From: Kiritimatiellia bacterium
GTDB taxonomy: Bacteria; Verrucomicrobiota; Kiritimatiellia; UBA8416; JABMPJ01
Assembly (NCBI GenBank): GCA_030745755.1
Contig: JASLOA010000010.1
Span: 1-64,000 of the forward strand
Direction: 5' to 3'
DNA length: 64,000 bases
The position numbers and the translations under genes are program-made. This document shows, piece after piece, positions 16,765 to 25,344 of the stretch. How positions within the stretch are numbered: position 1 is the stretch's first letter; every line of letters begins with the position of its first letter. Under the pieces are notes generated by a model, which had not been told where the DNA came from, searched no databases, and saw only the letters and a list, made by a program, of their open reading frames with translations.

Positions 16765-18171
16765 ATGGATGCAAAACTGAGTTTTTGGGGTGCGGCGCAG
16801 GGCGTGACGGGATCCTGCTACATGCTGGAGGCAAACGGCAAGCGGCTGCTCATCGATTGCGGGTTCTACCAGGAGCGCAAACTGAAATCGCGCAACTGGG
16901 ACCCGTTCCCCGAACCCGCCAACAGCATCGACGCCGTTCTGCTGACCCACGGTCACCTCGATCATTGCGGACTGTTGCCCAAGCTCGTGAAGGCCGGCTT
17001 CAAGGGCCAGATCCACAGCACGAGTGCCACAGCCGATATTGCCGGGATCGTGATACTCGACTCGGCACGGATCCAGGTCGAAGATATCAAACACAAGAAA
17101 CGCCGCCACGAGCGCCAGGGGCGAAAAGGGCCCTACCCGCTCGTACCGCTCTATACCACTGAAGATGCGGAAGCCACGATTCCCCTCTTCGTCAAGCACA
17201 ACTACGATGAGCCGGTCCTGCTGGGCGATGGCCTCGAGGCCAGCTTCCACGATGCCGGGCACATCCTCGGCTCGTCCGGCATCCAGATTGTCATCAAGAG
17301 CGGCGGCGAGGTGCGTACGCTGGCGTTTTCGGGCGATATCGGACGCTGGGATGCACCGATTATCTGTGATCCCAACCCGTTTGAGCGGGCCGACTACGTG
17401 GTCATGGAGTCGACCTACGGCAATCGTGAACACAAGAGCGAGGAGTCGATTCCCGGGGACCTGGCGACCGTAATCAACGAGACCGTCAAAGCCGGCGGCA
17501 ATGTCGTGATTCCTAGCTTTGCCATCGAGCGCACGCAGGAGCTGCTCTACCACCTCAATGGTCTCTTGGGCAAGAAAGAGATCCCGCATCTGATGGCCTT
17601 TGTCGACAGCCCGATGGCCATTCGCGTTACCGAGGTGTTCCGTCGGCACGAGGACATGTTCGATGAAGAGACCAACGCTCTGCTGGCAAGTGGCGATCAC
17701 CCCTGCGACTTCCCGGGCCTCGTGATGTCACGTACGGTCGACCAGTCGAAGTCGATCAACCAGGTCAAGGGCAGCGCGATCATCATTGCGGGATCGGGCA
17801 TGTGTACGGGTGGCCGAATCAAGCATCACCTCATCAACAACATCGGCCGCGAGGAAAGCACCATCCTGTTCATCGGCTACCAGGCCCACGGCACACTGGG
17901 GAGGATTATCCTGGAAGGCGAAGACGAGGTGCGCATCATGGGCGAAAAGCGCGCCGTCAAAGCACGCATCGAACGCATCAACGGCTTCTCTGCCCACGCT
18001 GGCCAGAGCGAATTGCACCGCTATGTCTCAGCACTGCAGGAAGCCCCGCGGCACGTCTTCGTTACCCACGGCGAACCCGATGCGGCGATGGCCCTGTCCG
18101 ACTGGATCAAGAAAGAGAAGGGCTGGTCATCCTCGACGCCGGCGTACCTGGATACCGTGACACTCGACTGA
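16765..18171 (+). CDS. Metallo-beta-lactamase/beta-CASP RNase (YSH1/CPSF73-like)
   Basis: A 468-residue zinc nuclease. The MBL domain shows HGHLDH (62-67), a later His in FHDAGHILGSSG and GDIGRWD. The inserted beta-CASP domain runs from about residue 205 to 395 and includes ESTYGNREH. The C-terminal FSAHAGQSEL and FVTHGEPDAA complete the active site. The family acts on RNA ends (exo- or endoribonuclease). The start at 16765 follows GAAGGGAAG, and the first residues MDAKLSFWGAAQGVTGSC match the family; an upstream in-frame GTG lies in repeat-derived sequence and was rejected. Confidence 0.92.
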   Translation: MDAKLSFWGAAQGVTGSCYMLEANGKRLLIDCGFYQERKLKSRNWDPFPEPANSIDAVLLTHGHLDHCGLLPKLVKAGFKGQIHSTSATADIAGIVILDSARIQVEDIKHKKRRHERQGRKGPYPLVPLYTTEDAEATIPLFVKHNYDEPVLLGDGLEASFHDAGHILGSSGIQIVIKSGGEVRTLAFSGDIGRWDAPIICDPNPFERADYVVMESTYGNREHKSEESIPGDLATVINETVKAGGNVVIPSFAIERTQELLYHLNGLLGKKEIPHLMAFVDSPMAIRVTEVFRRHEDMFDEETNALLASGDHPCDFPGLVMSRTVDQSKSINQVKGSAIIIAGSGMCTGGRIKHHLINNIGREESTILFIGYQAHGTLGRIILEGEDEVRIMGEKRAVKARIERINGFSAHAGQSELHRYVSALQEAPRHVFVTHGEPDAAMALSDWIKKEKGWSSSTPAYLDTVTLD

Positions 18172-18182
18172 TAGGAGAAGAA

Positions 18183-18316
18183 CAGCCCACAGCCAACAAG
18201 GAACATTCAACTCCCAAGTGCGCGAGCCATACGAATGGCAGGGCGAACCGGCGCACCATTCGCACCCCTCGCTCCGTTGGACGTTGGGAGTTCCTTGTTG
18301 GCTGTTGGATGTTGAA
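18183..18316. repeat. Long imperfect inverted repeat
   Basis: The left arm contains CAGCCAACAAGGAACATTC and then AACTCCCA; the right arm contains TGGGAGTTCCTTGTTGGCTG. The arms are separated by about 85 bases. It fills the gap between the nuclease gene and thiD and encodes nothing. It may work as a terminator for the first gene or be a member of a dispersed palindromic family. Confidence 0.75.
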
Positions 18317-18324
18317 ATGACATC

Positions 18325-19137
18325 GTGCAGAGTACGCATCACACACCCGTCGCCTTAACCATCGCCGGATCCGATAGCGGTGGCGGTGCCGGGATCCAGA
18401 CCGATCTCAAGACCTTCACGGCACACAAGGTCTACGGCACCACGGCCATCACCTGCATTACGGCGCAGAACCCCGATGCCGTCACCGGCGTGGAGCCAAT
18501 CTCGCCCGAAATGGTGACCAAGCAGGTGGAGGCCGTGTGCGACGGCTTCCCCGTAGCGGCAGCCAAGACCGGCATGCTCTATTCGGCCGGGATCATCCGC
18601 AGTGTGGCCGACGTGGTCGGGCGGCGCCGGATCAGCACGCTTGTGGTTGACCCCGTCATGGTGGCCACCTCCGGCGCCGCCCTGCTGCAGGATGACGCCA
18701 TTGCTACATTGCAGGAAGCGCTGCTCCCGCGCGCCATGCTCGTGACACCCAATATCCCCGAGGCCGAAATACTCTGGGGCCAGCCGATCCGCACCATGGA
18801 AGAGCAGCAAGATGCCGCCGAGGGCATCGCCATGCGCTTCGGTGTGGCCTGCGTCGTGAAAGGCGGACACATGCGTGAGCGTGACGCCAACCAGCCCCAA
18901 CGGCCGCACTTGGTCAACGTCCTCTACGCGAACGGACGGCTCCACTCCTACCAGCACGAGCGTGTTGAAGGCGGCGACACACACGGCACCGGCTGCACAT
19001 TTGCCGCCGCCGTCACCGCCAACCTGGCCAACGGGCGCACGCTCGACGTAGCCGTTGAGAACGCCGGTGCTTTCGTCGGCAACGCCATCGCCAACCGCTT
19101 CGATACCGGCACCCACCATCCGCTTGGAATAGGATAG
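18325..19137 (+). CDS. thiD: Hydroxymethylpyrimidine/phosphomethylpyrimidine kinase
   Basis: A 270-residue ribokinase-fold enzyme that phosphorylates HMP and then HMP-P for thiamine pyrophosphate synthesis. It begins with [20 protein letters not shown], has the KGGHM segment near 180, and ends with [19 protein letters not shown], which holds the anion hole and catalytic Asp. The start is a GTG at 18325 with no clear ribosome-binding site, because a long inverted repeat ends 9 bases upstream. No TPP riboswitch was seen upstream and no other thi genes are adjacent, so it may serve salvage. Confidence 0.95.
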   Translation: MQSTHHTPVALTIAGSDSGGGAGIQTDLKTFTAHKVYGTTAITCITAQNPDAVTGVEPISPEMVTKQVEAVCDGFPVAAAKTGMLYSAGIIRSVADVVGRRRISTLVVDPVMVATSGAALLQDDAIATLQEALLPRAMLVTPNIPEAEILWGQPIRTMEEQQDAAEGIAMRFGVACVVKGGHMRERDANQPQRPHLVNVLYANGRLHSYQHERVEGGDTHGTGCTFAAAVTANLANGRTLDVAVENAGAFVGNAIANRFDTGTHHPLGIG

Positions 19138-19300
19138 ACTTGAACAGCCGCATCCCATCCCGTAGGCGATCATCACCACTGAGAGAGCGCTGGCAGCCGC
19201 TGACAGCTACCGCCGCGTGCAGCGGTTCTACTTGATCGATGTTCTCCATTGGGCCTACAATTCCCCGCTTTCGCTCCGCGACTTAAGAAAGGAACTCATC

Positions 19301-20620
19301 ATGGCTGGTATTTTCAAGGCATACGACATCCGCGGCATCTACGGTGATACGATGGATGAAGAGATCATGTACAAGATCGGGCGCGCATTTGTCACGCTCC
19401 TGAAATGCAAGTCCGTCACGGTAGGCCGCGACATGCGCCCGCATTCACAGCCACTGTTCGAGGCCTTTGCCAAGGGCGCAACGATGCAGGGCGCCGATGT
19501 GATCGATCTCGGGTTGGCCACAACACCCATGGCCTATTTCGGATGCGGCAGCCTCAATGCCGAGGCGGGCGTCATGATTACCGCCTCGCACAACCCGGGC
19601 GAATGGAACGGCATCAAGATGACGCGCGCCCAGGCCGTACCCATCAGCGGTGCCACCGGTATCATGGATATTGAACGGATTGTGAACGAGGGGTCATTCG
19701 ATGAACCCGCCACCACACCGGGCACCATCAGCCGGCACAGCATTGCCGACGAGTACGCGGCCCACATTCGCCCCCATGCCGAGATCACGCGGCCCATCAG
19801 GATTGCGGCCGATATGGCCAACTCCATGGGCGCCGTTGAAGCACGCGTGCTGGATGGGCTGATGGAGGTCGATGCCCTCTTCGAGGAGCTGGACGGCACC
19901 TTCCCCAACCACGAAGCCAACCCGCTCAAGGTCGACACGCTCGAACCGTTGCAGGAGCTGATTCGCAATGGTGACTACGACTTTGGTGTAGCCTTTGATG
20001 GCGACGCCGACCGCGCCGGATTCGTGGACGAAAACGGCACCGTCGTGGCCATGGACATGATCACGGCCCTGATCGCCGAGGACATGCTGGCACACGAGAA
20101 GGGCAACATCTTCTACGACCTGCGCAGTAGCTGGGCCGTTAAGGAAGTGATCGAGGAGAATGGTGGGACCGCCCTGATGAGCCGCGTGGGACACGCCTTT
20201 ATCAAGCAGCAGATGCGTGACGCCAATGCCAGCTTTGCGGGCGAGCTGTCGGGCCACTACTACTTCCGCGATAACTATTTCACTGAGAGCTCCAGCCTGG
20301 CCGTGATCTGCGTCGCCAACATTGTGAGCCGCACAGGTAAAACGCTCTCCGAGCTGATCAAGCCGATCCAGCGCTACCACGCCAGTGGCGAGATCAACTC
20401 CGAGGTGGCCGATACCGATGCGGTGATTGCCAGGCTTCGCGAGGACTACGCGGATGGAAAACTGATCGAGCTCGACGGCGTAAGCTTCGAGTACGATGAC
20501 TGGTGGTTCAACGTCCGTATGTCCAACACCGAACCACTCATTCGCCTCAACCTCGAAGCCAAGACGCCCGAGATGATGGAAGCCAGGCGCGACGAGATCC
20601 TGGCGAAGATCCGGGGGTAG
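19301..20620 (+). CDS. Phosphomannomutase/phosphoglucomutase
   Basis: A 439-residue alpha-D-phosphohexomutase interconverting hexose 1- and 6-phosphates for glycan precursor supply. The phosphoserine loop is MITASHNPGEWNGIK (about 94-108), the Mg-binding loop is FDGDADRAGFVD (about 232-243), the sugar-specificity loop is GELSGHYYFRD, and the phosphate-binding loop SNTEPLIRLN lies near the C-terminus. GELSGHYYF is the form seen in dual-specificity PMM/PGM. The ATG at 19301 follows AGAAAGGAA. The gene is probably transcribed alone; a GC-rich hairpin follows its stop at 20648. Confidence 0.93.
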   Translation: MAGIFKAYDIRGIYGDTMDEEIMYKIGRAFVTLLKCKSVTVGRDMRPHSQPLFEAFAKGATMQGADVIDLGLATTPMAYFGCGSLNAEAGVMITASHNPGEWNGIKMTRAQAVPISGATGIMDIERIVNEGSFDEPATTPGTISRHSIADEYAAHIRPHAEITRPIRIAADMANSMGAVEARVLDGLMEVDALFEELDGTFPNHEANPLKVDTLEPLQELIRNGDYDFGVAFDGDADRAGFVDENGTVVAMDMITALIAEDMLAHEKGNIFYDLRSSWAVKEVIEENGGTALMSRVGHAFIKQQMRDANASFAGELSGHYYFRDNYFTESSSLAVICVANIVSRTGKTLSELIKPIQRYHASGEINSEVADTDAVIARLREDYADGKLIELDGVSFEYDDWWFNVRMSNTEPLIRLNLEAKTPEMMEARRDEILAKIRG

Positions 20621-20647
20621 TTCAAGAGCATCCGAGAAGGGGTGGTA

Positions 20648-20670
20648 GGGCCCGCACTCCGCGCGGGCCC
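20648..20670. repeat. GC-rich palindrome, copy 2 (possible terminator)
   Basis: GGGCCCGC and GCGGGCCC arms with a short loop, followed by TGCCTCT. It is nearly identical to the palindrome at 10493-10513. Lying 28 bases after the phosphohexomutase stop, it could end that transcript, but no T-run follows. Confidence 0.65.
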
Positions 20671-20775
20671 TGCCTCTGGATAATGCAGCTTCGCATGCGG
20701 TGCGACGAATGAAGCATTGTACTTGCGTTCCCGACGTGATATCTACCTCGGCTTCATTTTGAAGAGAGGACCCGC

Positions 20776-22590
20776 GTGGCTACACACACGACAGACAAAC
20801 TACGTAACATCGCGATCATTGCGCATGTCGATCACGGCAAGACCACCCTCGTGGATGAGCTGTTCCGCCAGAGCGGCATGTACCGCGACAACCAGGTGGT
20901 TAGCGAGCGCCTGATGGACTCGATGGATCTCGAGCGGGAACGCGGGATCACGATTTCGTCCAAGAATGGCGCGTTCGAGTACAGGGACCACCGCATCAAC
21001 ATCATCGACACCCCGGGTCACGCCGATTTCGGCGGCCAGGTGGAACGCGTGCTGCAGATGGCCGACGGAGCCCTGCTGCTCGTGGATGCCGCCGAGGGGC
21101 CGATGCCACAGACGTACTTCGTGCTGAAGAAGGCCCTCGCCCTCGCACTGCCGATCATCGTGGTCATCAACAAGATCGATAAACCCGCTGCGCGGCCGGA
21201 ATGGGCCGTCGACCAGGTCTTCGACCTCTTCGTTCAACTGGATGCCCCGCACGACATCCTCGATTTCCATATCGTGTTTGCCTCCGCCAAGGACGGTATA
21301 TCCAGCCTGGATCCCCATACGTTGGGCTCTGACATGATGCCGCTGCTGGATGCCATCATCGAACACATCCCCTGCCCTGACGGTGACCGCGACGGACCGC
21401 TTCAGATGCAGATCAAGTCGATCGACTACTCCCCCTACCTCGGCCGCCTCGGCATCGGGAAGATCACATGCGGCACGATGCACATCAACACCAACGCGGT
21501 GGTGGCCACGCCGAACGGCAAGTGCAATCCCACGCGCATCACCAAGATCTATCGCTTTGAAGAGAACAAGAAAGTCGAAGTGAAGGAAGCCGTTCTGGGC
21601 GATATTGTCGCTGTTGCCGGCATGGACACCGTGACGGTCGGCGACACCTATACAGACCCCGAGGACCCCATTCCTCTGCCGGAGTTTGAAGTGGACCCGC
21701 CCACACTCTCAATGACCTTCCTGCCCAACAACTCGCCTCTTGCGGGAACAGAAGGCGAATTCGTGACATCGACCCATCTCGGGGAACGCCTCAGGCGCGA
21801 GGTGCTTTCCGATGTGGCGCTGCATGTCGAAGACCTTACCGACGGTACCGGCTACCGGGTCTCCGGGCGGGGAGAGTTGCATATCTCCATCTTGATCGAG
21901 CGCATGCGTCGCGAGGGCTATGAATTCCAGGTCGGCTGCCCGGAAGTCATCATGCGCACAGAAAACGGCAAGCGCCTGGAGCCCTACGAGGATGTCACGA
22001 TCGATGTTGCCGATGAGTACATGGGCACCGTGATCGAGAAACTGGGACAACGCAAAGGCCGCATGCTCGAGATGCACCAGGACAACGGCATGGCACGCCT
22101 GCGCTACCGGGTACCGACCCGGGGACTGCTGGGGTACAAATCCGAATTCATGAGCGATACCCGCGGCATGGGCGTCTTGACCTACATGTTTGCCGACTAC
22201 GAAGCGTATGCCGGCGAGATGCGCGGCCGCCGCAACGGCGTATTGGTGGCCATGCACACCGCCTCCACCGTGGCATACGCACTCTTCAACCTGCAGAACC
22301 GCGGCAGACTCTTCCTCGGCCCCGGCGAGAAAGTCTATCGCGGTCAGATCGTGGGCGAGCACTGCCGTGACAACGACCTGATCGTCAATCCGGCCAAGGG
22401 CAAGCAGCTCACGAACATGCGGGCATCTGGCTCAGACGAGAATGTCATCCTGACACCCGCCACACAGATGAGCCTCGAGGACTGCATCACCTATATCAAC
22501 GAAGACGAACTGGTCGAGTTCACCCCCAAAAGTATCCGCATGCGCAAGATCATGATCGACAAGTCACAGCGCGGCACGAGCAATGGCTGA
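20776..22590 (+). CDS. typA: Ribosome-associated GTPase TypA/BipA
   Basis: A 604-residue translational GTPase used in ribosome assembly and stress adaptation. The G motifs are [10 protein letters not shown] (G1), RERGITI (G2), DTPGHADF (G3), NKIDK (G4) and SAKDG (G5), all within the first 170 residues. EF-G-like domains II, III and V and the TypA-specific C-terminal domain follow. The start is GTG at 20776 preceded by GAGAGGA, giving [20 protein letters not shown], the usual TypA beginning. Length is normal. Confidence 0.96.
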   Translation: MATHTTDKLRNIAIIAHVDHGKTTLVDELFRQSGMYRDNQVVSERLMDSMDLERERGITISSKNGAFEYRDHRINIIDTPGHADFGGQVERVLQMADGALLLVDAAEGPMPQTYFVLKKALALALPIIVVINKIDKPAARPEWAVDQVFDLFVQLDAPHDILDFHIVFASAKDGISSLDPHTLGSDMMPLLDAIIEHIPCPDGDRDGPLQMQIKSIDYSPYLGRLGIGKITCGTMHINTNAVVATPNGKCNPTRITKIYRFEENKKVEVKEAVLGDIVAVAGMDTVTVGDTYTDPEDPIPLPEFEVDPPTLSMTFLPNNSPLAGTEGEFVTSTHLGERLRREVLSDVALHVEDLTDGTGYRVSGRGELHISILIERMRREGYEFQVGCPEVIMRTENGKRLEPYEDVTIDVADEYMGTVIEKLGQRKGRMLEMHQDNGMARLRYRVPTRGLLGYKSEFMSDTRGMGVLTYMFADYEAYAGEMRGRRNGVLVAMHTASTVAYALFNLQNRGRLFLGPGEKVYRGQIVGEHCRDNDLIVNPAKGKQLTNMRASGSDENVILTPATQMSLEDCITYINEDELVEFTPKSIRMRKIMIDKSQRGTSNG

Positions 22591-22708
22591 CGATTGCGCT
22601 TTCCCTCGGCACGCATATCCCCTACTCTCCATCGCTCTGCTCCGATCTCCAGGGCACACTGATGTGCGTTGATGCGGGGCAAAACGAGGCAATGAAGGAA
22701 GGTGTGTT

Positions 22709-23779
22709 ATGAAGCGTGACTCTCTCGTTCTGATGAGCGTGGTTTGCGTAGTGTTCATGAGTGGATGCGGAAAGAAGACCGAGGTCACAAGTGCCGAGCA
22801 TGAATGCACGGAGCATGACCATACGCCCGCCGACCCCTCTGTTGCCGCCGCACCACAGGCAGGAAACTTAGATATGGAAGCCCCACTTGTAACCGTAGAA
22901 GGTGAATCTCTAACCCGCGGCATGGCCATGAACATGGCCCGCGATATGGCCGCACGACAGGGCGTACCGCCCCAGATGCTGGACCAGTTCCTGTCTCAGA
23001 TGGGCAGCCAGTTTGAGAAGCAGGCCATCGACCAGTTCATTTCCCAGACCTTGGTTTCGAAAGAAGCCGCCCGCAGGGACATCCCCGTTACTAACGAGGA
23101 AATTGATGCTGTTCTCGCCAACATCGGCAGCACACTACCCGAGGGTGTAACGTTGGAACAGGCGCTCCAGGCTCAGAACATGACCGTCGCCGACTTCCGC
23201 GCGACCATCGTGGCTAACGAACGGATGCGCAAACTCTTCGAGGCAGAGACCACCGAAGCCGAGGACGCCACCGACGCGCAGGTCGAAACTTTCTACACCG
23301 AGAACGCCCAGCGCTTCACCACCGAGGAATCGGCCACGGCCAGCCATATCCTGATCTCGTGCGATGAGAAGGCCGACGAAGAGGCCCACGCCAAAGCTGA
23401 GGCGGATCTCGAGGCCGTCAAGGTCACACTCGCCGAAGGCGGCGACTTTGCCGAGTTGGCCAAGGTGCACTCCTCCTGCCCCAGTAAAGAGCAGGGCGGA
23501 TCACTCGGCTCGTTTACCCGCGGCCGCATGGTTCCCGAGTTCGAAGAAGCTGCTTTCAGCATGGAACTGGGCACCGTCAGCGACGTGGTGAAGACTCAGT
23601 TCGGCTATCACCTGATTACGGTGACAGAGCGCACCGAGGCAAGCTCGCGTCCGCTCGAGGAGGTCTCCGAGGAGATCCGCACGCATCTCGACCGCCAGGC
23701 CGAAGGCAAGCTGTTCGAGGTCTTCGTCGAGGGTCTGAAGGAAGGCGCCGAGATCACCTACCCGAAAACGGACGCGTAG
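22709..23779 (+). CDS. Parvulin-type peptidyl-prolyl isomerase lipoprotein (PrsA/SurA-like)
   Basis: A 356-residue envelope chaperone. The signal peptide ends VVFMSGCG, so Cys20 is the likely lipidation site. A His/Asp/Glu-rich linker (HECTEHDHTP) follows and could bind metal. The SurA-like N-terminal helical domain covers about 55-190 and the rotamase domain about 205-310, with SATASHILISC, GGDFAELAKVHS and QGGSLGSFTRGRMVPEFEEA. It should assist folding of exported or outer-membrane proteins. AAGGAAGG lies upstream of the ATG. Its last 26 bases overlap the 3' end of the opposite-strand spermidine-synthase-like gene. Confidence 0.92.
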   Translation: MKRDSLVLMSVVCVVFMSGCGKKTEVTSAEHECTEHDHTPADPSVAAAPQAGNLDMEAPLVTVEGESLTRGMAMNMARDMAARQGVPPQMLDQFLSQMGSQFEKQAIDQFISQTLVSKEAARRDIPVTNEEIDAVLANIGSTLPEGVTLEQALQAQNMTVADFRATIVANERMRKLFEAETTEAEDATDAQVETFYTENAQRFTTEESATASHILISCDEKADEEAHAKAEADLEAVKVTLAEGGDFAELAKVHSSCPSKEQGGSLGSFTRGRMVPEFEEAAFSMELGTVSDVVKTQFGYHLITVTERTEASSRPLEEVSEEIRTHLDRQAEGKLFEVFVEGLKEGAEITYPKTDA

Positions 23780-24530
23780 ATCGTCCATTCCGGGATCCCT
23801 GCCGCCGCCTCTTCCGGGGCGGTGGTTTGGGTTCACCCCCGCCCGGCGGAAGCTGGGCCGCATCCTGCGAAGCCACCCAGATGAAGCGCGACTCTGCTTT
23901 GGCGCCTTTGTAGGCCGGTGCCCGGTAACGGCGTACGGCCAGTCCCGCACGCACCAATGCCTGCTCATAAGGCTTGCTGGGTTCTGCCGACCAGACCGCC
24001 AGGCAGCCGCGCGGTTTCAGAGCACGACAGCAGTGTTCAATGCCTTGTCGGCCATAGAGTCTGCTGTTACCCGCGTCCGTCATGGCACTCGGGCCATTGT
24101 CCACATCCAGCAGGATGGCGTCGAACGCTCCCCGGTTCCGGGCCAAGGTCTGCACGACATCGGCTTGCTTGACCCGCACACGTTTCTCCGAGAGGGGGAA
24201 CCCGGCCAGCAGACCCAGGTAGTCCCGGTTCCACTCGATAACGGCGGGCATCAACTCACACAGCGTCACACTGGCTTTCGGGCTCACCATGTCGAGGCAC
24301 TGACGCAGGGTGTAACCCAGACCCAGACCACCAATCAGCACGGCGGGGGCGGGCGCATCGGCGAGATGGGCACAGCCCAGGCGGGCTAGCGCCAGCTCGG
24401 ATTCGTGCTGGCGACTGTGCATGAGAATCTCGCCGTCAACACGGATAAAGAAACTCTCGTCGTGCTGGAAGAGGACCATCTCGGATCCACCCGGCGTCTT
24501 CGCTTCTGCAATTCTCGTGGTTGGTTTCAC
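23754..24530 (-). CDS. Spermidine synthase-like SAM-dependent protein
   Basis: A 258-residue Rossmann-fold protein of the polyamine synthase-like group. It has LIGGLGLGYTLRQCLD (SAM/dcSAM-binding motif I), VTLCELMPAVIEW, and DAILLDVDNGPSAM. The usual aminopropyltransferase gatekeeping loop is not obvious, so it may be a methyltransferase of unknown substrate instead. The start is placed at a GTG (24530) because GAGGAGA lies just before it and the protein then begins VKPTTRIAEAKTP; the longer frame reaches into a MITE-like repeat. The C-terminal tail (GGGEPKPPPRKRRRQ) is basic and low-complexity. The last 26 bases overlap the parvulin gene. Confidence 0.82.
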   Translation of the reverse strand: MKPTTRIAEAKTPGGSEMVLFQHDESFFIRVDGEILMHSRQHESELALARLGCAHLADAPAPAVLIGGLGLGYTLRQCLDMVSPKASVTLCELMPAVIEWNRDYLGLLAGFPLSEKRVRVKQADVVQTLARNRGAFDAILLDVDNGPSAMTDAGNSRLYGRQGIEHCCRALKPRGCLAVWSAEPSKPYEQALVRAGLAVRRYRAPAYKGAKAESRFIWVASQDAAQLPPGGGEPKPPPRKRRRQGSRNGRSTRPFSGR

Positions 24531-24649
24531 GCGGCTGTCTCCTCGTCCGGATCCGTACTGCAGCACCACTCTATCACTGAACACGGACTGCCGGACACCT
24601 CGATCTTCCCTGCCTGACCCAGGCGTCAACAAGCCTGCGCTTGTCTGAC

Positions 24650-24777
24650 AGGTGCAACCGGTATACTTTCGTGGCTGCGTACATAAGGAGGTCGAGGGAT
24701 CTCCGCCCATGCATGAGTCTGAGATTTCTCGCTTCGCTCGAAATGACAGTTTCTTCGCAAGGGCACTTGTCACTAAC
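24650..24777. repeat. MITE-like element, degraded copy D
   Basis: Lies between two divergent genes. The half-arm GGTCGAGGGATCTCCGCCC and the opposite arm GATTTCTCGCTTCGCTCGAA followed by ATGACAG are present, but the outer TGTCATCCCGAGCGA of one arm is missing. The right flank CACTTGTCACTAAC resembles the GGACACTAGC end of the fullest copy. It occupies the promoter region of the phosphodiesterase gene. Confidence 0.5.
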
Positions 24778-24796
24778 TACACCGGGAAACAGTCAG

Positions 24797-25336
24797 ATGC
24801 GTATTGGCCTGGTAAGCGATTCACACGGGAAGAGGCGGAAGCTGCGCGCTGCGCTCGATGTCCTGGCCGCCCGTGGCGTTGAGGCCGTCGTGCATTGTGG
24901 AGATATCTGCGGCACAAGAAGCCTCCACATTCTTGCATCCACGGGCATCCCGACCTGGCTCGTCGCCGGCAATATGGACAGAGATCTGCTTCACCAGCTG
25001 GAGACAATGACCCGAGACACCTCGATCACATTCTGGTACAGCACGGTGGAAGTGCCGCTCGGAAATGATAGATACCTGGTGGCCACGCACGGAGACAACG
25101 AAGACCTGCTCGACGAGCTGATTCGGGGCCAGCGCTTCCCCTACGTTTGCCACGGTCATACACACCGTGCACGCGATCTTCGTATCGGCGATGTCCGCGT
25201 CATCTGCCCCGGCGCCATCACAGGTCCGCGTCATCCCGCCGTCGCCACCGTGGCCATTCTCGATACGGAGGCAGACAGTCTCGTCTACTATGACATCGCC
25301 CAACCAGACCGGTCTGTCCAGATAGCCGAAGCATAG
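24797..25336 (+). CDS. YfcE/MJ0936-type metallophosphoesterase
   Basis: A 179-residue calcineurin-like phosphodiesterase. All metal-binding motifs are present: SDSHG (8-12), HCGDICG, GNMDRD, ATHGDN and CHGHTH. Small stand-alone enzymes of this group hydrolyse phosphodiesters; the natural substrate is unknown. The start at 24797 gives MRIGLVSDSHG, the family's usual first strand. Upstream in-frame codons come from a degraded MITE-like repeat and were excluded. Its stop lies 8 bases from that of the convergent toroid gene. Confidence 0.92.
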   Translation: MRIGLVSDSHGKRRKLRAALDVLAARGVEAVVHCGDICGTRSLHILASTGIPTWLVAGNMDRDLLHQLETMTRDTSITFWYSTVEVPLGNDRYLVATHGDNEDLLDELIRGQRFPYVCHGHTHRARDLRIGDVRVICPGAITGPRHPAVATVAILDTEADSLVYYDIAQPDRSVQIAEA

Positions 25337-25344
25337 GAGCGCGA

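Noticed and set aside
18172..18324. TPP riboswitch upstream of thiD.
   Set aside because: The interval is occupied by an inverted repeat and the conserved TPP-aptamer stretches were not found.
24531..24773. Longer start for the spermidine-synthase-like gene.
   Set aside because: The extra N-terminal residues (SFRAKREIS) are a translation of the dispersed palindromic element.
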